Origin: JBKBKC01 sp046294265
GTDB lineage: Bacteria; Pseudomonadota; Alphaproteobacteria; Rhodobacterales; Rhodobacteraceae
Length of the DNA: 64,000 bases
Assembly (NCBI GenBank): GCA_046294265.1
Contig: JBKBKC010000008.1
Coordinates: 124,001 to 188,000, forward strand
Reading direction: 5' to 3'
A program made the position numbers and the translations under genes. The stretch's first letter is position 1, and every line of letters starts with the position of its first letter. The notes below the pieces were generated by a model. It had not been told where the DNA came from. It did not search any database and saw only the letters and a list, made by a program, of their open reading frames with translations. Below are positions 46,716-53,934 of this stretch, piece after piece.

Positions 46716-47354
46716 ATGGCCGCGATCCGCATCCTGTCCCTGGTGGCGGCGTTTCTTCTGTGGGCCGGAGTGGCCCCCGCGCAGGTCTCGGTCCAGACCG
46801 AGGGCGGCATGCAGGTGATGAGCAAGGCCCAGCTTGGCCCCAACCAGCGCAGCGGATTCAACCGCTTTCGCGCCCGCGCGCGCGAGTTTCACGGCGCCTT
46901 CTATATCTCCATCGGATCGGATGATGCCAGCTGGTGGGTGGACGAACACCGGCTGGAGGATGCCAAGACCTCGGCCAAGCGCAACTGCGAGGCGTTCCAG
47001 AGGGTGAAGGGCAAGCCCTGCGTCCTTTATGCCCAGCTTGTGCCCACCGGCGCGGCCAAGGGGCAGGGCAAGCTCTTGCGCAATGTCAACTTCACGCTTG
47101 CGCGGGAACTTGCGCGCTCGATGGGCAAGGGTGGCGGGGGCAGCCACACGGCCGTTGCCGCCGACCGGGCGGGAAGCTGGGGCATGTCCTGGGGCCAGGC
47201 CTCGCGGGATGCCGCGCGCAAGGACGCGCTGGTGATCTGCAACCGCCGTCTGGCCGACAAGAACTACCGCGAGCAGATGGCGCCCGCCGCGTTCAACGCG
47301 GCACTGTCGGCGGGGCGGTTCGACTGCAGGCTGGTGGCGGAGTGGCAGCGCTGA
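46716..47354 (+). CDS. Secreted protein of unknown function with internal repeat
   Basis: 212 residues with a Sec signal (MAAIRILSLVAAFLLWAGVAPAQ). The mature part seems to contain two related halves: a tryptophan region, then alanine-spaced helix and cysteines (ASWWVDEHRLEDAKTSAKRN then CEAF..PCVLYAQL; SWGQASRDAARKDALVICNR then FDCRLVAEW). The pairing of two Cys in each half suggests one disulfide per repeat in the periplasm. Strong TGGAGG ribosome site before the ATG at 46716. It lies, inverted, between ilvI and ilvH. I do not recognise the family. Confidence 0.7.
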   Translation: MAAIRILSLVAAFLLWAGVAPAQVSVQTEGGMQVMSKAQLGPNQRSGFNRFRARAREFHGAFYISIGSDDASWWVDEHRLEDAKTSAKRNCEAFQRVKGKPCVLYAQLVPTGAAKGQGKLLRNVNFTLARELARSMGKGGGGSHTAVAADRAGSWGMSWGQASRDAARKDALVICNRRLADKNYREQMAPAAFNAALSAGRFDCRLVAEWQR

Positions 47355-47395
47355 TCCGGGGTCGGGCTGCGTTTCGGGCCGCCCCCCCACCCCAT

Positions 47396-47418
47396 CCCTC
47401 CCCCACGGGGGGGGAGGG
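47396..47418. repeat. CCCTCCCCC/GGGGGAGGG stem-loop, convergent gene ends
   Basis: Perfect 9-bp stem with a 5-base loop in the 109-base gap between the secreted-protein and ilvI gene ends. The pyrimidine-rich stem, preceded by CCCCATCCCT, looks like a type of intergenic palindrome common in GC-rich genomes and may end both transcripts. Confidence 0.5.
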
Positions 47419-47463
47419 AGGCGCCTTGTGTCCTGTGCGGTGCTCATGTCGCGGCGCCGCGAG

Positions 47464-49251
47464 TCACACCAGCACCGCGCCCCGTGCCCCGATCACGCCC
47501 TGCGTATCCGCGTCGCCCAGAAGCATCTCGTTGTGCGGCTTGCCCGACGGGATCATGGGAAAACAGTTTTCGTGCTTTTCCACCAGGCAGTCAAAGATCA
47601 CCGGCCCGTCATAGGCCAGCATCTCGTGGATGGCGTCGTCGAGGTCATTGGGATCGGAGCACTTGATCCCCTTGCAGCCAAAGGCCTCGGCCAGTTTCAC
47701 GAAATCGGGCAGGCTTTCGGACCAGCTTTGCGAATAGCGCTCGCCGTGCAGCAATTCCTGCCACTGGCGCACCATGCCGAGGCGTTCGTTGTTCAGGATG
47801 AACTGCTTGACGGGCGCGCGGAACTGGATCGCCGTCCCCATCTCCTGCATGTTCATCAGCCAGGACGCCTCACCGGCCACGTTGATCACCAGCGCGTCGG
47901 GATGCGCGATCTGCACGCCGATGCTGGCGGGCAGGCCATAGCCCATGGTGCCAAGGCCCCCGGAGGTCATCCAGCGGTTCGGGTCCTGAAAGCCCAGGAA
48001 CTGCGCCGCCCACATCTGGTGCTGGCCGACCTCGGTGCAGATGTAGCGGTCGCGCCGGTGGGCGGTCAGCGCCTCCAGCCGCTGCAGGGCGTATTGCGGT
48101 TTGATGATGGTGTCGGAGTTCTTGTAGGTCAGGCAGCGGACGGCCCGCCATTCGGCGATGGTTTCCCACCATTTCGCCAGCCCTTCGGCATTCACCCGCG
48201 ATCCCCGCGCCTTCCACTGGCGCAGCGCTTCTTCCAGCACATGCGCCACGTCGCCGATGATGCCCACATCGGCGCGGATCACCTTGTTGATGGAGGAGGG
48301 GTCGATGTCGATGTGGATCTTGCGCGAATGGGGGCTGAAATCCTTGATCCGCCCGGTGATGCGGTCGTCAAAGCGGGCACCCACGTTGATCATCAGGTCG
48401 CAGCCGTGCATGGCGAGGTTCGCCTCATAGAGCCCGTGCATCCCCAGCATGCCCAGCCAGTGCTTGCCCGCCGCCGGATAGGCGCCAAGGCCCATGAGGG
48501 TGGAGGTGATCGGAAACCCCGTCGCCTCGACGAATTCGCGCAACAGCCGGCTGGCCTCCGGCCCTGCGTTGATCACGCCGCCGCCGGTATAGAACACCGG
48601 GCGCTCGGCCGTCTCCATCATCTCGACCATGCGGGCGATGGCCTCGGGGTCGCCTTTCACCTTCGGCTGGTAATGGGCGGTGCGGGCGCGGGCGGGCGGG
48701 GTGTAGGTGGCGGTGGCGAATTGCACGTCCTTGGGGATATCGACCAGCACCGGGCCGGGGCGGCCCTTGGTGGCCACATGGAAGGCCTGGTGGATCACGT
48801 CCGACAGCTTTTCGGTGTCCTTCACCAGCCAGTTCATCTTGGTGCAGGGGCGGGTGATGCCGACGGTATCGGCCTCCTGGAACCCGTCGGTGCCGATCAT
48901 GAAGGTGGGCACCTGGCCCGTCAGCACCACGAGCGGGATCGAATCCATCAGCGCATCCACCAGGCCCGTGACGGCATTGGTGGCGCCGGGGCCCGAGGTC
49001 ACCAGCACCACGCCGGGCTTGCCGGTCGAGCGGGCATAGCCCTCGGCCATGTGCACCGCACCCTGTTCGTGGCGCACAAGGATGTGACGGATGTCGTTTT
49101 GCTGGAAGATCTCGTCATAGATCGGCAGCACCGCGCCGCCGGGATAACCGAATACGGTGTCCACCCCCTGATCCTTGAGGGCCTGAACCACCATCCGCGC
49201 GCCGGTCATCTGCTGTGTTCCAGTCTGGGTGCCGGTCATCTGTTCGGTCAT
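47464..49251 (-). CDS. ilvI: Acetolactate synthase large (catalytic) subunit
   Basis: 595-residue TPP enzyme for the first common step of valine, isoleucine and leucine synthesis. The catalytic glutamate is Glu62 (RHEQGAVHMAEGYAR). The FAD/middle domain and the C-terminal TPP-binding domain are complete; the metal/TPP motif reads AGEASWLMNMQE, with Glu in place of the usual Asp of GDxS. I chose the ATG at 49251 (MTEQMTG) with GGAAGG upstream; the open frame to 49335 covers the terminator hairpin. Controlled by the upstream attenuator. Confidence 0.95.
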   Translation of the reverse strand: MTEQMTGTQTGTQQMTGARMVVQALKDQGVDTVFGYPGGAVLPIYDEIFQQNDIRHILVRHEQGAVHMAEGYARSTGKPGVVLVTSGPGATNAVTGLVDALMDSIPLVVLTGQVPTFMIGTDGFQEADTVGITRPCTKMNWLVKDTEKLSDVIHQAFHVATKGRPGPVLVDIPKDVQFATATYTPPARARTAHYQPKVKGDPEAIARMVEMMETAERPVFYTGGGVINAGPEASRLLREFVEATGFPITSTLMGLGAYPAAGKHWLGMLGMHGLYEANLAMHGCDLMINVGARFDDRITGRIKDFSPHSRKIHIDIDPSSINKVIRADVGIIGDVAHVLEEALRQWKARGSRVNAEGLAKWWETIAEWRAVRCLTYKNSDTIIKPQYALQRLEALTAHRRDRYICTEVGQHQMWAAQFLGFQDPNRWMTSGGLGTMGYGLPASIGVQIAHPDALVINVAGEASWLMNMQEMGTAIQFRAPVKQFILNNERLGMVRQWQELLHGERYSQSWSESLPDFVKLAEAFGCKGIKCSDPNDLDDAIHEMLAYDGPVIFDCLVEKHENCFPMIPSGKPHNEMLLGDADTQGVIGARGAVLV

Positions 49252-49285
49252 CGTCTTCGTCCTTCCAAAACCCCGTATCCGCAAC

Positions 49286-49313
49286 AAAAAGCCCCCGAAG
49301 GTCTTTCGGGGGC
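49286..49313 (-). terminator. Attenuator terminator upstream of ilvI
   Basis: Perfect 9-bp stem GCCCCCGAA / TTCGGGGGC with loop AGACC, followed by TTTTT (49290-49286). A complete intrinsic terminator that lies after the leader peptide and 34 bases before the ilvI ATG. Confidence 0.88.
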
Positions 49314-49338
49314 GCATGGGAACCGTGATGGTCAACCG

Positions 49339-49386
49339 TTACCGGCCCATGCGCCTGTTCCCTACGATGACGACTGGTCCCGTCAT
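49339..49386 (-). CDS. ilvI leader peptide
   Basis: 15-residue open frame MTGPVVIVGNRRMGR with GGAGGG upstream. Four of the first seven residues after the start are branched-chain (Val-Val-Ile-Val at 5-8), as expected for a leader that measures Val/Ile-tRNA charging. It lies between the promoter and the terminator. Codons 10-14 overlap the helix-forming segment at 49355-49346, so ribosome position would decide the RNA fold. Confidence 0.82.
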   Translation of the reverse strand: MTGPVVIVGNRRMGR

Positions 49387-49411
49387 GGCCGTTCCCTCCG
49401 TTGCGTCGCGG

Positions 49412-49440
49412 ACATTAGGCGGGGCCTCAAGGGGCGTCAA
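49412..49440 (-). promoter_or_regulatory. Sigma-70 promoter of the ilvI leader
   Basis: Minus strand TTGACG (49440-49435), exactly 17-base spacer, TAATGT (49417-49412). Start is expected near 49405, about 20 bases before the leader peptide ATG. Confidence 0.75.
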
Positions 49441-49607
49441 TGGCAAAAACGTTGGGAAAATGTCGGAGGATGGTGGTGTTTTGGCATATTGTTGCGGCGG
49501 CACGGTGTTTTGCGACACTTGTGCAAACAATATGGACGGGCAAGCGCCGCGCATCTGCCCCGAGTCGGCCCCGCGCAAGGGGTGGCCTGCGTGTCGCGGC
49601 GCACGAG
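49441..49607. other. Upstream region of the ilvI promoter
   Basis: 167 bases between the phoX terminator and the ilvI promoter. It is relatively AT-rich (for example TTTTGGCATATTGTTG) and may hold activator sites; I recognise no specific motif or gene. Confidence 0.4.
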
Positions 49608-49636
49608 AAAACCCCGCCCCGACGTTCGGGGCGGGG
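49608..49636 (-). terminator. Rho-independent terminator of phoX
   Basis: Perfect 11-bp stem CCCCGCCCCGA / TCGGGGCGGGG with loop ACG, followed by TTTTCT on the minus strand, 33 bases after the phoX stop. Confidence 0.9.
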
Positions 49637-49669
49637 CAGGTGATGGCCTTTTGCCCGTGCGGACCCGGA

Positions 49670-51703
49670 TCAGGCGCCGATCACGCCGCCATCCTCGCGC
49701 GTGATGACCAGCGTGGCCGACCGCGGCGGGCTGCCGTCATAATCGGGAAAGCCCGAGCCATAGTCTCCGGCCGCGAACTGCGCGTCGCTGGCATGGGCGC
49801 CCGGATGCTGGACGTTCACGAACATCGTCTTGCCGTCCGGCGTGGTGACGACGCCGGTGATCTCCTGCCCCCAGGGACCGGTCAGGAACCGCCGGATCTC
49901 GCCGGTCCTGGGGTCGGCGGCCAGCATCTGGTTCATCCCGAACGGGGCCAGCGGGCCGGTATGGTCGGGCCCGATATCGCCCATGTCGGTCTGGATCCAC
50001 AGCCGGCTGTCCTGGTCGCACCAGATGCCGTCGGGGCAGGCGAACATGTTGTCGTCGGTCAGCGCCTGGCCTGCGAAGGTGGCCGAGGTGGTCTTGGTGC
50101 CCGCCAGCACGAACAGGTTCCAGCTGAAGGTGGTGCCGGTGAAATCCGCGCCCGCCTCTTTCCAGCGCACGATCGCGCCAAAGAAGTTTTCGGCCCGCGG
50201 ATTGACCGCATCCACCTGGGTCTGGGCGCGGCGGCTGTTGTTGGTCAGCGCGAAATAGACCTCGCTCGTGGCCGGGTCGATGGCACCCCATTCGGGGCGG
50301 TCCATCTTGGTGGCCCCGGCCTTGTCGGCGGCGGCACGGGCGTTCACCAGGATGTCGGCCAGATCGGCAAAGCCGTTCTCGGGCGTCAGACCGTTCTGGC
50401 CCGGCGCCAGCGCCAGCCATTCACCGCTGCCGTCCGGATTGAACTTTGCGGCGTAAAGCGTGCCCTCGTCCAGGATCTCGCCGCGCACGCCCTCTGCATA
50501 GGGGGCCGCCGAGACAAACTTGTAGATATATTCGAACCGCGCATCGTCGCCCGAATAGCAGACCACGGGCTTTCCCGCCTCTGCTGCGTGGAACACCACG
50601 CCCTCATGCGCGAAGCGGCCCAGATGGGTGCGCTTGACGGGGGTGGAGGCGGGATCGAAGGGGTCGATCTCGACGATCCAGCCAAAGGTATTGGGTTCGT
50701 TGCGATAATCCTCGGCGGCCGAGGCGCCCTTGGCCGTGGCGTCGAACCGGGCGAACAGCTCGTCTCCCGAGGCCGCGCGGTCCCACTGATACCGGCCGTC
50801 CTTGTTCGGCACGCCATAGCGCTTGTGCTCGCGCGGCATGTCCTCGGTGCGGTTGACGAAATACCCCGCCCAGTTCTCTTCCGCCGTCAGATAGGTGTTC
50901 CAGGGCGTCACGCCATGGGCGCAGTTGTTCATGGTGCCACGCGCGCGGGTGCCATCGGGCGAAAAGCGCGTGACCACATGGCCCGACCCGCGCACCGGAC
51001 CCGCGATCTGCATCTCGGTGCCGGCGGTGATGCGGCGGTTGCGCGGATCCATCACCACGGCCCACTGGCCATCGCCCCCGCGCGTGGTCCGATAGATCGA
51101 CACGCCGTTTCCGTTCATCTCGGCCAGCACCTCGTCATCGTCGCGCGCCTCGCCGCTCAGCACGACGCCGTTGCGGTTGATCGGCTGGCCCTTCCACTTC
51201 TGGGCATTGTAAAGCCGCGGCTCGACATATTCATGGTTCACCGCGATCAGCCCGTCCGAGGATGACCCGTCGATGGGAAAGAAATGCATCCCGTCATGGT
51301 GGCTGCCCACCTGGCCGGCCTGCGCCGCCCCGCTCACGGCGCCGGGCGCATAGGCGGGCGCGCCCTCCAGGATCGGCGTGCCCCAGGGGGCCAGCACCTG
51401 CACGCGGTAGCCTGCGGGCACCACCACCGTATCCGCCGTCGAGACCGGCACCGGCGCAAAGCCCAAAAGCGCCGAAGGCGCGGCGCTCTGCGCCAGCGCC
51501 GCGCGCGGGCCGGTCATGACCATGCCGCTGGTCGCCACCGCGGCCAGCCCGCCGAACAGGAAGGACCGGCGGCTGGCGCGGGCCTCCTCCATGATGTCAT
51601 AGAACGTCGGGTTTCCCGAGGGGTTCGAGGGCAGCTCGTCGCCATGCTCAAAGCCGGGGGTCTGGGTGGGATCGTCCAGATAGTCGCGTTCGAAATCTTT
51701 CAT
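49670..51703 (-). CDS. phoX: PhoX family alkaline phosphatase, Tat-exported
   Basis: 677-residue PhoX (DUF839) phosphatase. The N-terminus has a long charged region and then a Tat signal (SRRSFLFGGLAAVATSGMVM, Arg pair at 45-46) ending near RAALAQ. The beta-propeller body has the family stretches VNHEYVEPRLY, GTMNNCAHGVTPWNTYLTAEENW, EIDPFDPAS and FVNVQHPG. Characterised PhoX enzymes bind iron and calcium and release phosphate from organic esters in the periplasm. The ATG at 51703 has GGAG six bases upstream. A Pho-box-like sequence lies about 90 bases upstream. Confidence 0.93.
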   Translation of the reverse strand: MKDFERDYLDDPTQTPGFEHGDELPSNPSGNPTFYDIMEEARASRRSFLFGGLAAVATSGMVMTGPRAALAQSAAPSALLGFAPVPVSTADTVVVPAGYRVQVLAPWGTPILEGAPAYAPGAVSGAAQAGQVGSHHDGMHFFPIDGSSSDGLIAVNHEYVEPRLYNAQKWKGQPINRNGVVLSGEARDDDEVLAEMNGNGVSIYRTTRGGDGQWAVVMDPRNRRITAGTEMQIAGPVRGSGHVVTRFSPDGTRARGTMNNCAHGVTPWNTYLTAEENWAGYFVNRTEDMPREHKRYGVPNKDGRYQWDRAASGDELFARFDATAKGASAAEDYRNEPNTFGWIVEIDPFDPASTPVKRTHLGRFAHEGVVFHAAEAGKPVVCYSGDDARFEYIYKFVSAAPYAEGVRGEILDEGTLYAAKFNPDGSGEWLALAPGQNGLTPENGFADLADILVNARAAADKAGATKMDRPEWGAIDPATSEVYFALTNNSRRAQTQVDAVNPRAENFFGAIVRWKEAGADFTGTTFSWNLFVLAGTKTTSATFAGQALTDDNMFACPDGIWCDQDSRLWIQTDMGDIGPDHTGPLAPFGMNQMLAADPRTGEIRRFLTGPWGQEITGVVTTPDGKTMFVNVQHPGAHASDAQFAAGDYGSGFPDYDGSPPRSATLVITREDGGVIGA

Positions 51704-51788
51704 GCGGGGCTCCATGGGATTCAGGATGCGCGGGTGAAGGCGGGGGGACACGCGCACCGCAAGACCACATGATTCCCGCAAAACGCGA

Positions 51789-51806
51789 ATGTCGCCTGTC
51801 TGACAG
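51789..51806 (-). promoter_or_regulatory. Candidate Pho box upstream of phoX
   Basis: CTGTCAGACAGGCGACAT on the minus strand. Two 7-mers (CTGTCAG and GCGACAT) are spaced 11 bases apart as in the PhoB site. The first matches the CTGTCAT consensus at six of seven bases, the second only at four. Confidence 0.4.
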
Positions 51807-51824
51807 TCCCGTGAACCTCGCATG

Positions 51825-52739
51825 TCAGATCACAGCCATCGCCGCCACATAGCCCGCATAGACCAGCAGGAACCCAACCCCCGCGATGCGCGGCACCCCG
51901 CCCCGCCACCACAGCACCGCGACCAGCGCGGCGGAGACCGCGATCATCACCGGAACATCCACCGCCAGGAACCGCGCCTCGGCGGCAAAGGGCGCGATCA
52001 CCGCCGTCATGCCCAGAATGGCCAGGATGTTGAACACGTTGGACCCGATCACGTTGCCGAGGGCGATCTCGCGCTCGCCCTTCAGCGCGGCCGCGACCGA
52101 GGTGGCCAGTTCGGGCAAGGACGTGCCGACGGCCACGATTGTCAGCCCGATCACCGCCTCGGCCACGCCCAGGCCCCGCGCGATCAGCGTGGCGCTGTCC
52201 ACCATCAATTTCGCACCCGCCACCAACCCCACAAGGCCCGCCGCGATGAAGAGCCCGGCCCTGAGCGCCGGCATCACCGCCACCTCGGGCGCCGCACCGA
52301 TGCCTATCTGGCGAAACGCTAGGCCCACATAGACCGCGATCCCGGCCAGCAGCGCCAGACCCTCCAGCCGCCCGACCTGCCCGTCCCAGAGCACGGGCAG
52401 ACAGACCAGCGCCGCCGCCATCATCCAGGCAAGGTCTTTCCGCAGTCCGGCAAAGGCCGCCGCCACCGGCCCCACCACCGCCGAAAGCCCCAGGATCAAC
52501 AGGATGTTGGCGGTGTTCGACCCCACCACATTCCCCAGCGCGATGCCGCCCGCGCCCTTCCACGCCGCCTGCACCGAGACCAGCAGTTCGGGCAGCGAGG
52601 TGCCGAAGCCCACGATCGTCAGCCCGATCACCAGCGGCGGCACCCGAAACCGCAGCGCCAGCGCCGAGGCCCCCCGCACCAGCCCGTCGCCCCCCGCCAC
52701 CAGAAGCACCAGCCCCAGCCCGAACAGCAGATATGTCAA
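51825..52739 (-). CDS. Calcium/sodium antiporter, CaCA family (YrbG-like)
   Basis: 304 residues with ten membrane segments in two inverted repeats. Each repeat carries the ion-binding alpha motif: GLTIVGFGTSLPELLVS...GNVVGSNTANI and GLTIVAVGTSLPELATS...GNVIGSNVFNI. Exchanges calcium for sodium or protons at the inner membrane. The start is a TTG at 52739 (MTYLLFG), since no ATG or GTG precedes the first helix and a G-rich ribosome site is present. Located upstream of phoX, a calcium-dependent enzyme, on the same strand. Confidence 0.9.
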   Translation of the reverse strand: MTYLLFGLGLVLLVAGGDGLVRGASALALRFRVPPLVIGLTIVGFGTSLPELLVSVQAAWKGAGGIALGNVVGSNTANILLILGLSAVVGPVAAAFAGLRKDLAWMMAAALVCLPVLWDGQVGRLEGLALLAGIAVYVGLAFRQIGIGAAPEVAVMPALRAGLFIAAGLVGLVAGAKLMVDSATLIARGLGVAEAVIGLTIVAVGTSLPELATSVAAALKGEREIALGNVIGSNVFNILAILGMTAVIAPFAAEARFLAVDVPVMIAVSAALVAVLWWRGGVPRIAGVGFLLVYAGYVAAMAVI

Positions 52740-52820
52740 GATGATCCCCCGCCGCCCGTCCGCCGGGCGATGCCGGGCAAGGTGGCGATGCCAATCGCCC
52801 GCGGGAAGGGGGCACCGCGC

Positions 52821-53207
52821 CTATCTTTCGAAATGCACCGCCGCCACCTTGTTGCCGTCCGGATCGCGCACGTAGGCGGCGTAGAACCCGGCCCCATACT
52901 GCGGACGCAGCCCCGGCGCGCCCTCGTCCGCACCGCCCTGCGCCAGTGCGGCCGCGTGGAACGCCTCCACAGCCGCGCGGCTCGACGCGGCAAAGGCCAC
53001 CATCGCGCCATTGCCCGCGCGCGCGGGCCCGCCGTCAAAGGGCCGTGTCACCCACAGATGCACCCCCGGCTCCGCTTGCCCCCAGGCCGAGGAGGTATCG
53101 TCATCATACTCTGCCACCCGGCCCAACCCTAGCGGGGCCAGCACCGCATCCCAGAACCCCCGCGCCCGCGCGATGTCATCGGTTCCCAGACAGACATAAC
53201 TGATCAC
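52821..53207 (-). CDS. VOC family (glyoxalase-like) protein
   Basis: 128-residue vicinal-oxygen-chelate protein: SYVCLGTDDIARARGFWDAVLAPLG start and YAAYVRDPDGNKVAAVHFE end, with paired beta-alpha-beta-beta-beta units. Substrate unknown; relatives include glyoxalases and antibiotic-binding proteins. The start is a GTG at 53207 with AAGGGA seven bases upstream. The open frame further up crosses the repeat-derived sequence and was excluded. Confidence 0.85.
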   Translation of the reverse strand: MISYVCLGTDDIARARGFWDAVLAPLGLGRVAEYDDDTSSAWGQAEPGVHLWVTRPFDGGPARAGNGAMVAFAASSRAAVEAFHAAALAQGGADEGAPGLRPQYGAGFYAAYVRDPDGNKVAAVHFER

Positions 53208-53215
53208 GCGGCAAT

Positions 53216-53266
53216 CCCTTTCATCTTGGTGCAAATATCCTCGGGGTCCGGGGGTGAAACCCCCGG
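53216..53266 (-). repeat. Half copy of the composite 3'-end element, copy D, with stem-loop
   Basis: After the response regulator stop, the minus strand has a CCGGGGG/CCCCCGG stem (53248-53266, loop of 5) and then CCCCGAGGATATTTGCACCA, the same order and core as the first half of copies A and B. The second arm is absent; the VOC gene's ribosome site follows. Confidence 0.6.
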
Positions 53267-53292
53267 CGCCCTCCACCGGCGCGACCGGCGCC

Positions 53293-53934
53293 CTACCGCC
53301 CCGTGCCCTGCAAGACCCCGTGTTCCAGCGCATAGCGCGTGAGGCCCGCAGTCGAGGCGATGCCCAGCTTGCGCTTGATGTTCTTCCTGTGCGTCTCGAC
53401 CGTGCGCACGCTGATCTCCAGCGTCAGCGCCACCTGCTTGTTCGACCGGCCCTGCGCCAGTTCCAGCAGGATCGTCTGCTCGCGCCCCGTCAGCGGCTCG
53501 CGCCCGCCCGAGGCCTGCGGTCCCAGGCAGGCAGTGGCACCGGTGCACAGATAGCGCTCGCCCAGCATCACCGTGTCGATGGCCAGCTTCACCTCTTCGG
53601 TCGGCACATCCTTCAGGACATAGCCCATCGCCCCGTGGCGCAGCGCGGTCGAGACATATTCGGGGCTGTCATGCATCGACAGGATCAGGATGCGCGTGTC
53701 GGGGCGGCGTTCCAGGATGATCTCGGTCGCGGCCAACCCGTTCACCTGCGGCATGTTCAGATCCAGCAGCATCACGTCGGGGTCAAGCTCCACCACCCGG
53801 TCGATGGCCTCGCGGCCATTGGACAGCGTGCCCACCACCGCGATGTCGTCATAGGTTTCCAGAATGGCGCGGATGCCCTGCGCCACCATCGGGTGATCGT
53901 CCACGATCACCACGCGCGTCCTGTCAGGCGTCAT
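53293..53934 (-). CDS. LuxR/NarL-family response regulator
   Basis: 213 residues. Receiver domain with VVIVDDHPMV (acidic pocket), phospho-acceptor aspartate in DVMLLDLNMP and the conserved lysine in YVLKDVP. C-terminal LuxR helix-turn-helix LTGREQTILLELAQGRSNKQVALTLEISVRTVETHRKNI. Its ATG overlaps the kinase stop (ATGA). Expected to regulate the divergent TRAP transporter operon, 1.6 kb away across the kinase gene. Confidence 0.93.
   Translation of the reverse strand: MTPDRTRVVIVDDHPMVAQGIRAILETYDDIAVVGTLSNGREAIDRVVELDPDVMLLDLNMPQVNGLAATEIILERRPDTRILILSMHDSPEYVSTALRHGAMGYVLKDVPTEEVKLAIDTVMLGERYLCTGATACLGPQASGGREPLTGREQTILLELAQGRSNKQVALTLEISVRTVETHRKNIKRKLGIASTAGLTRYALEHGVLQGTGR

Noticed and set aside
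49252..49335. 28-residue N-terminal extension of IlvI
   Set aside because: It would be encoded by the attenuator terminator hairpin and T-run, and the ATG at 49251 has a ribosome site.
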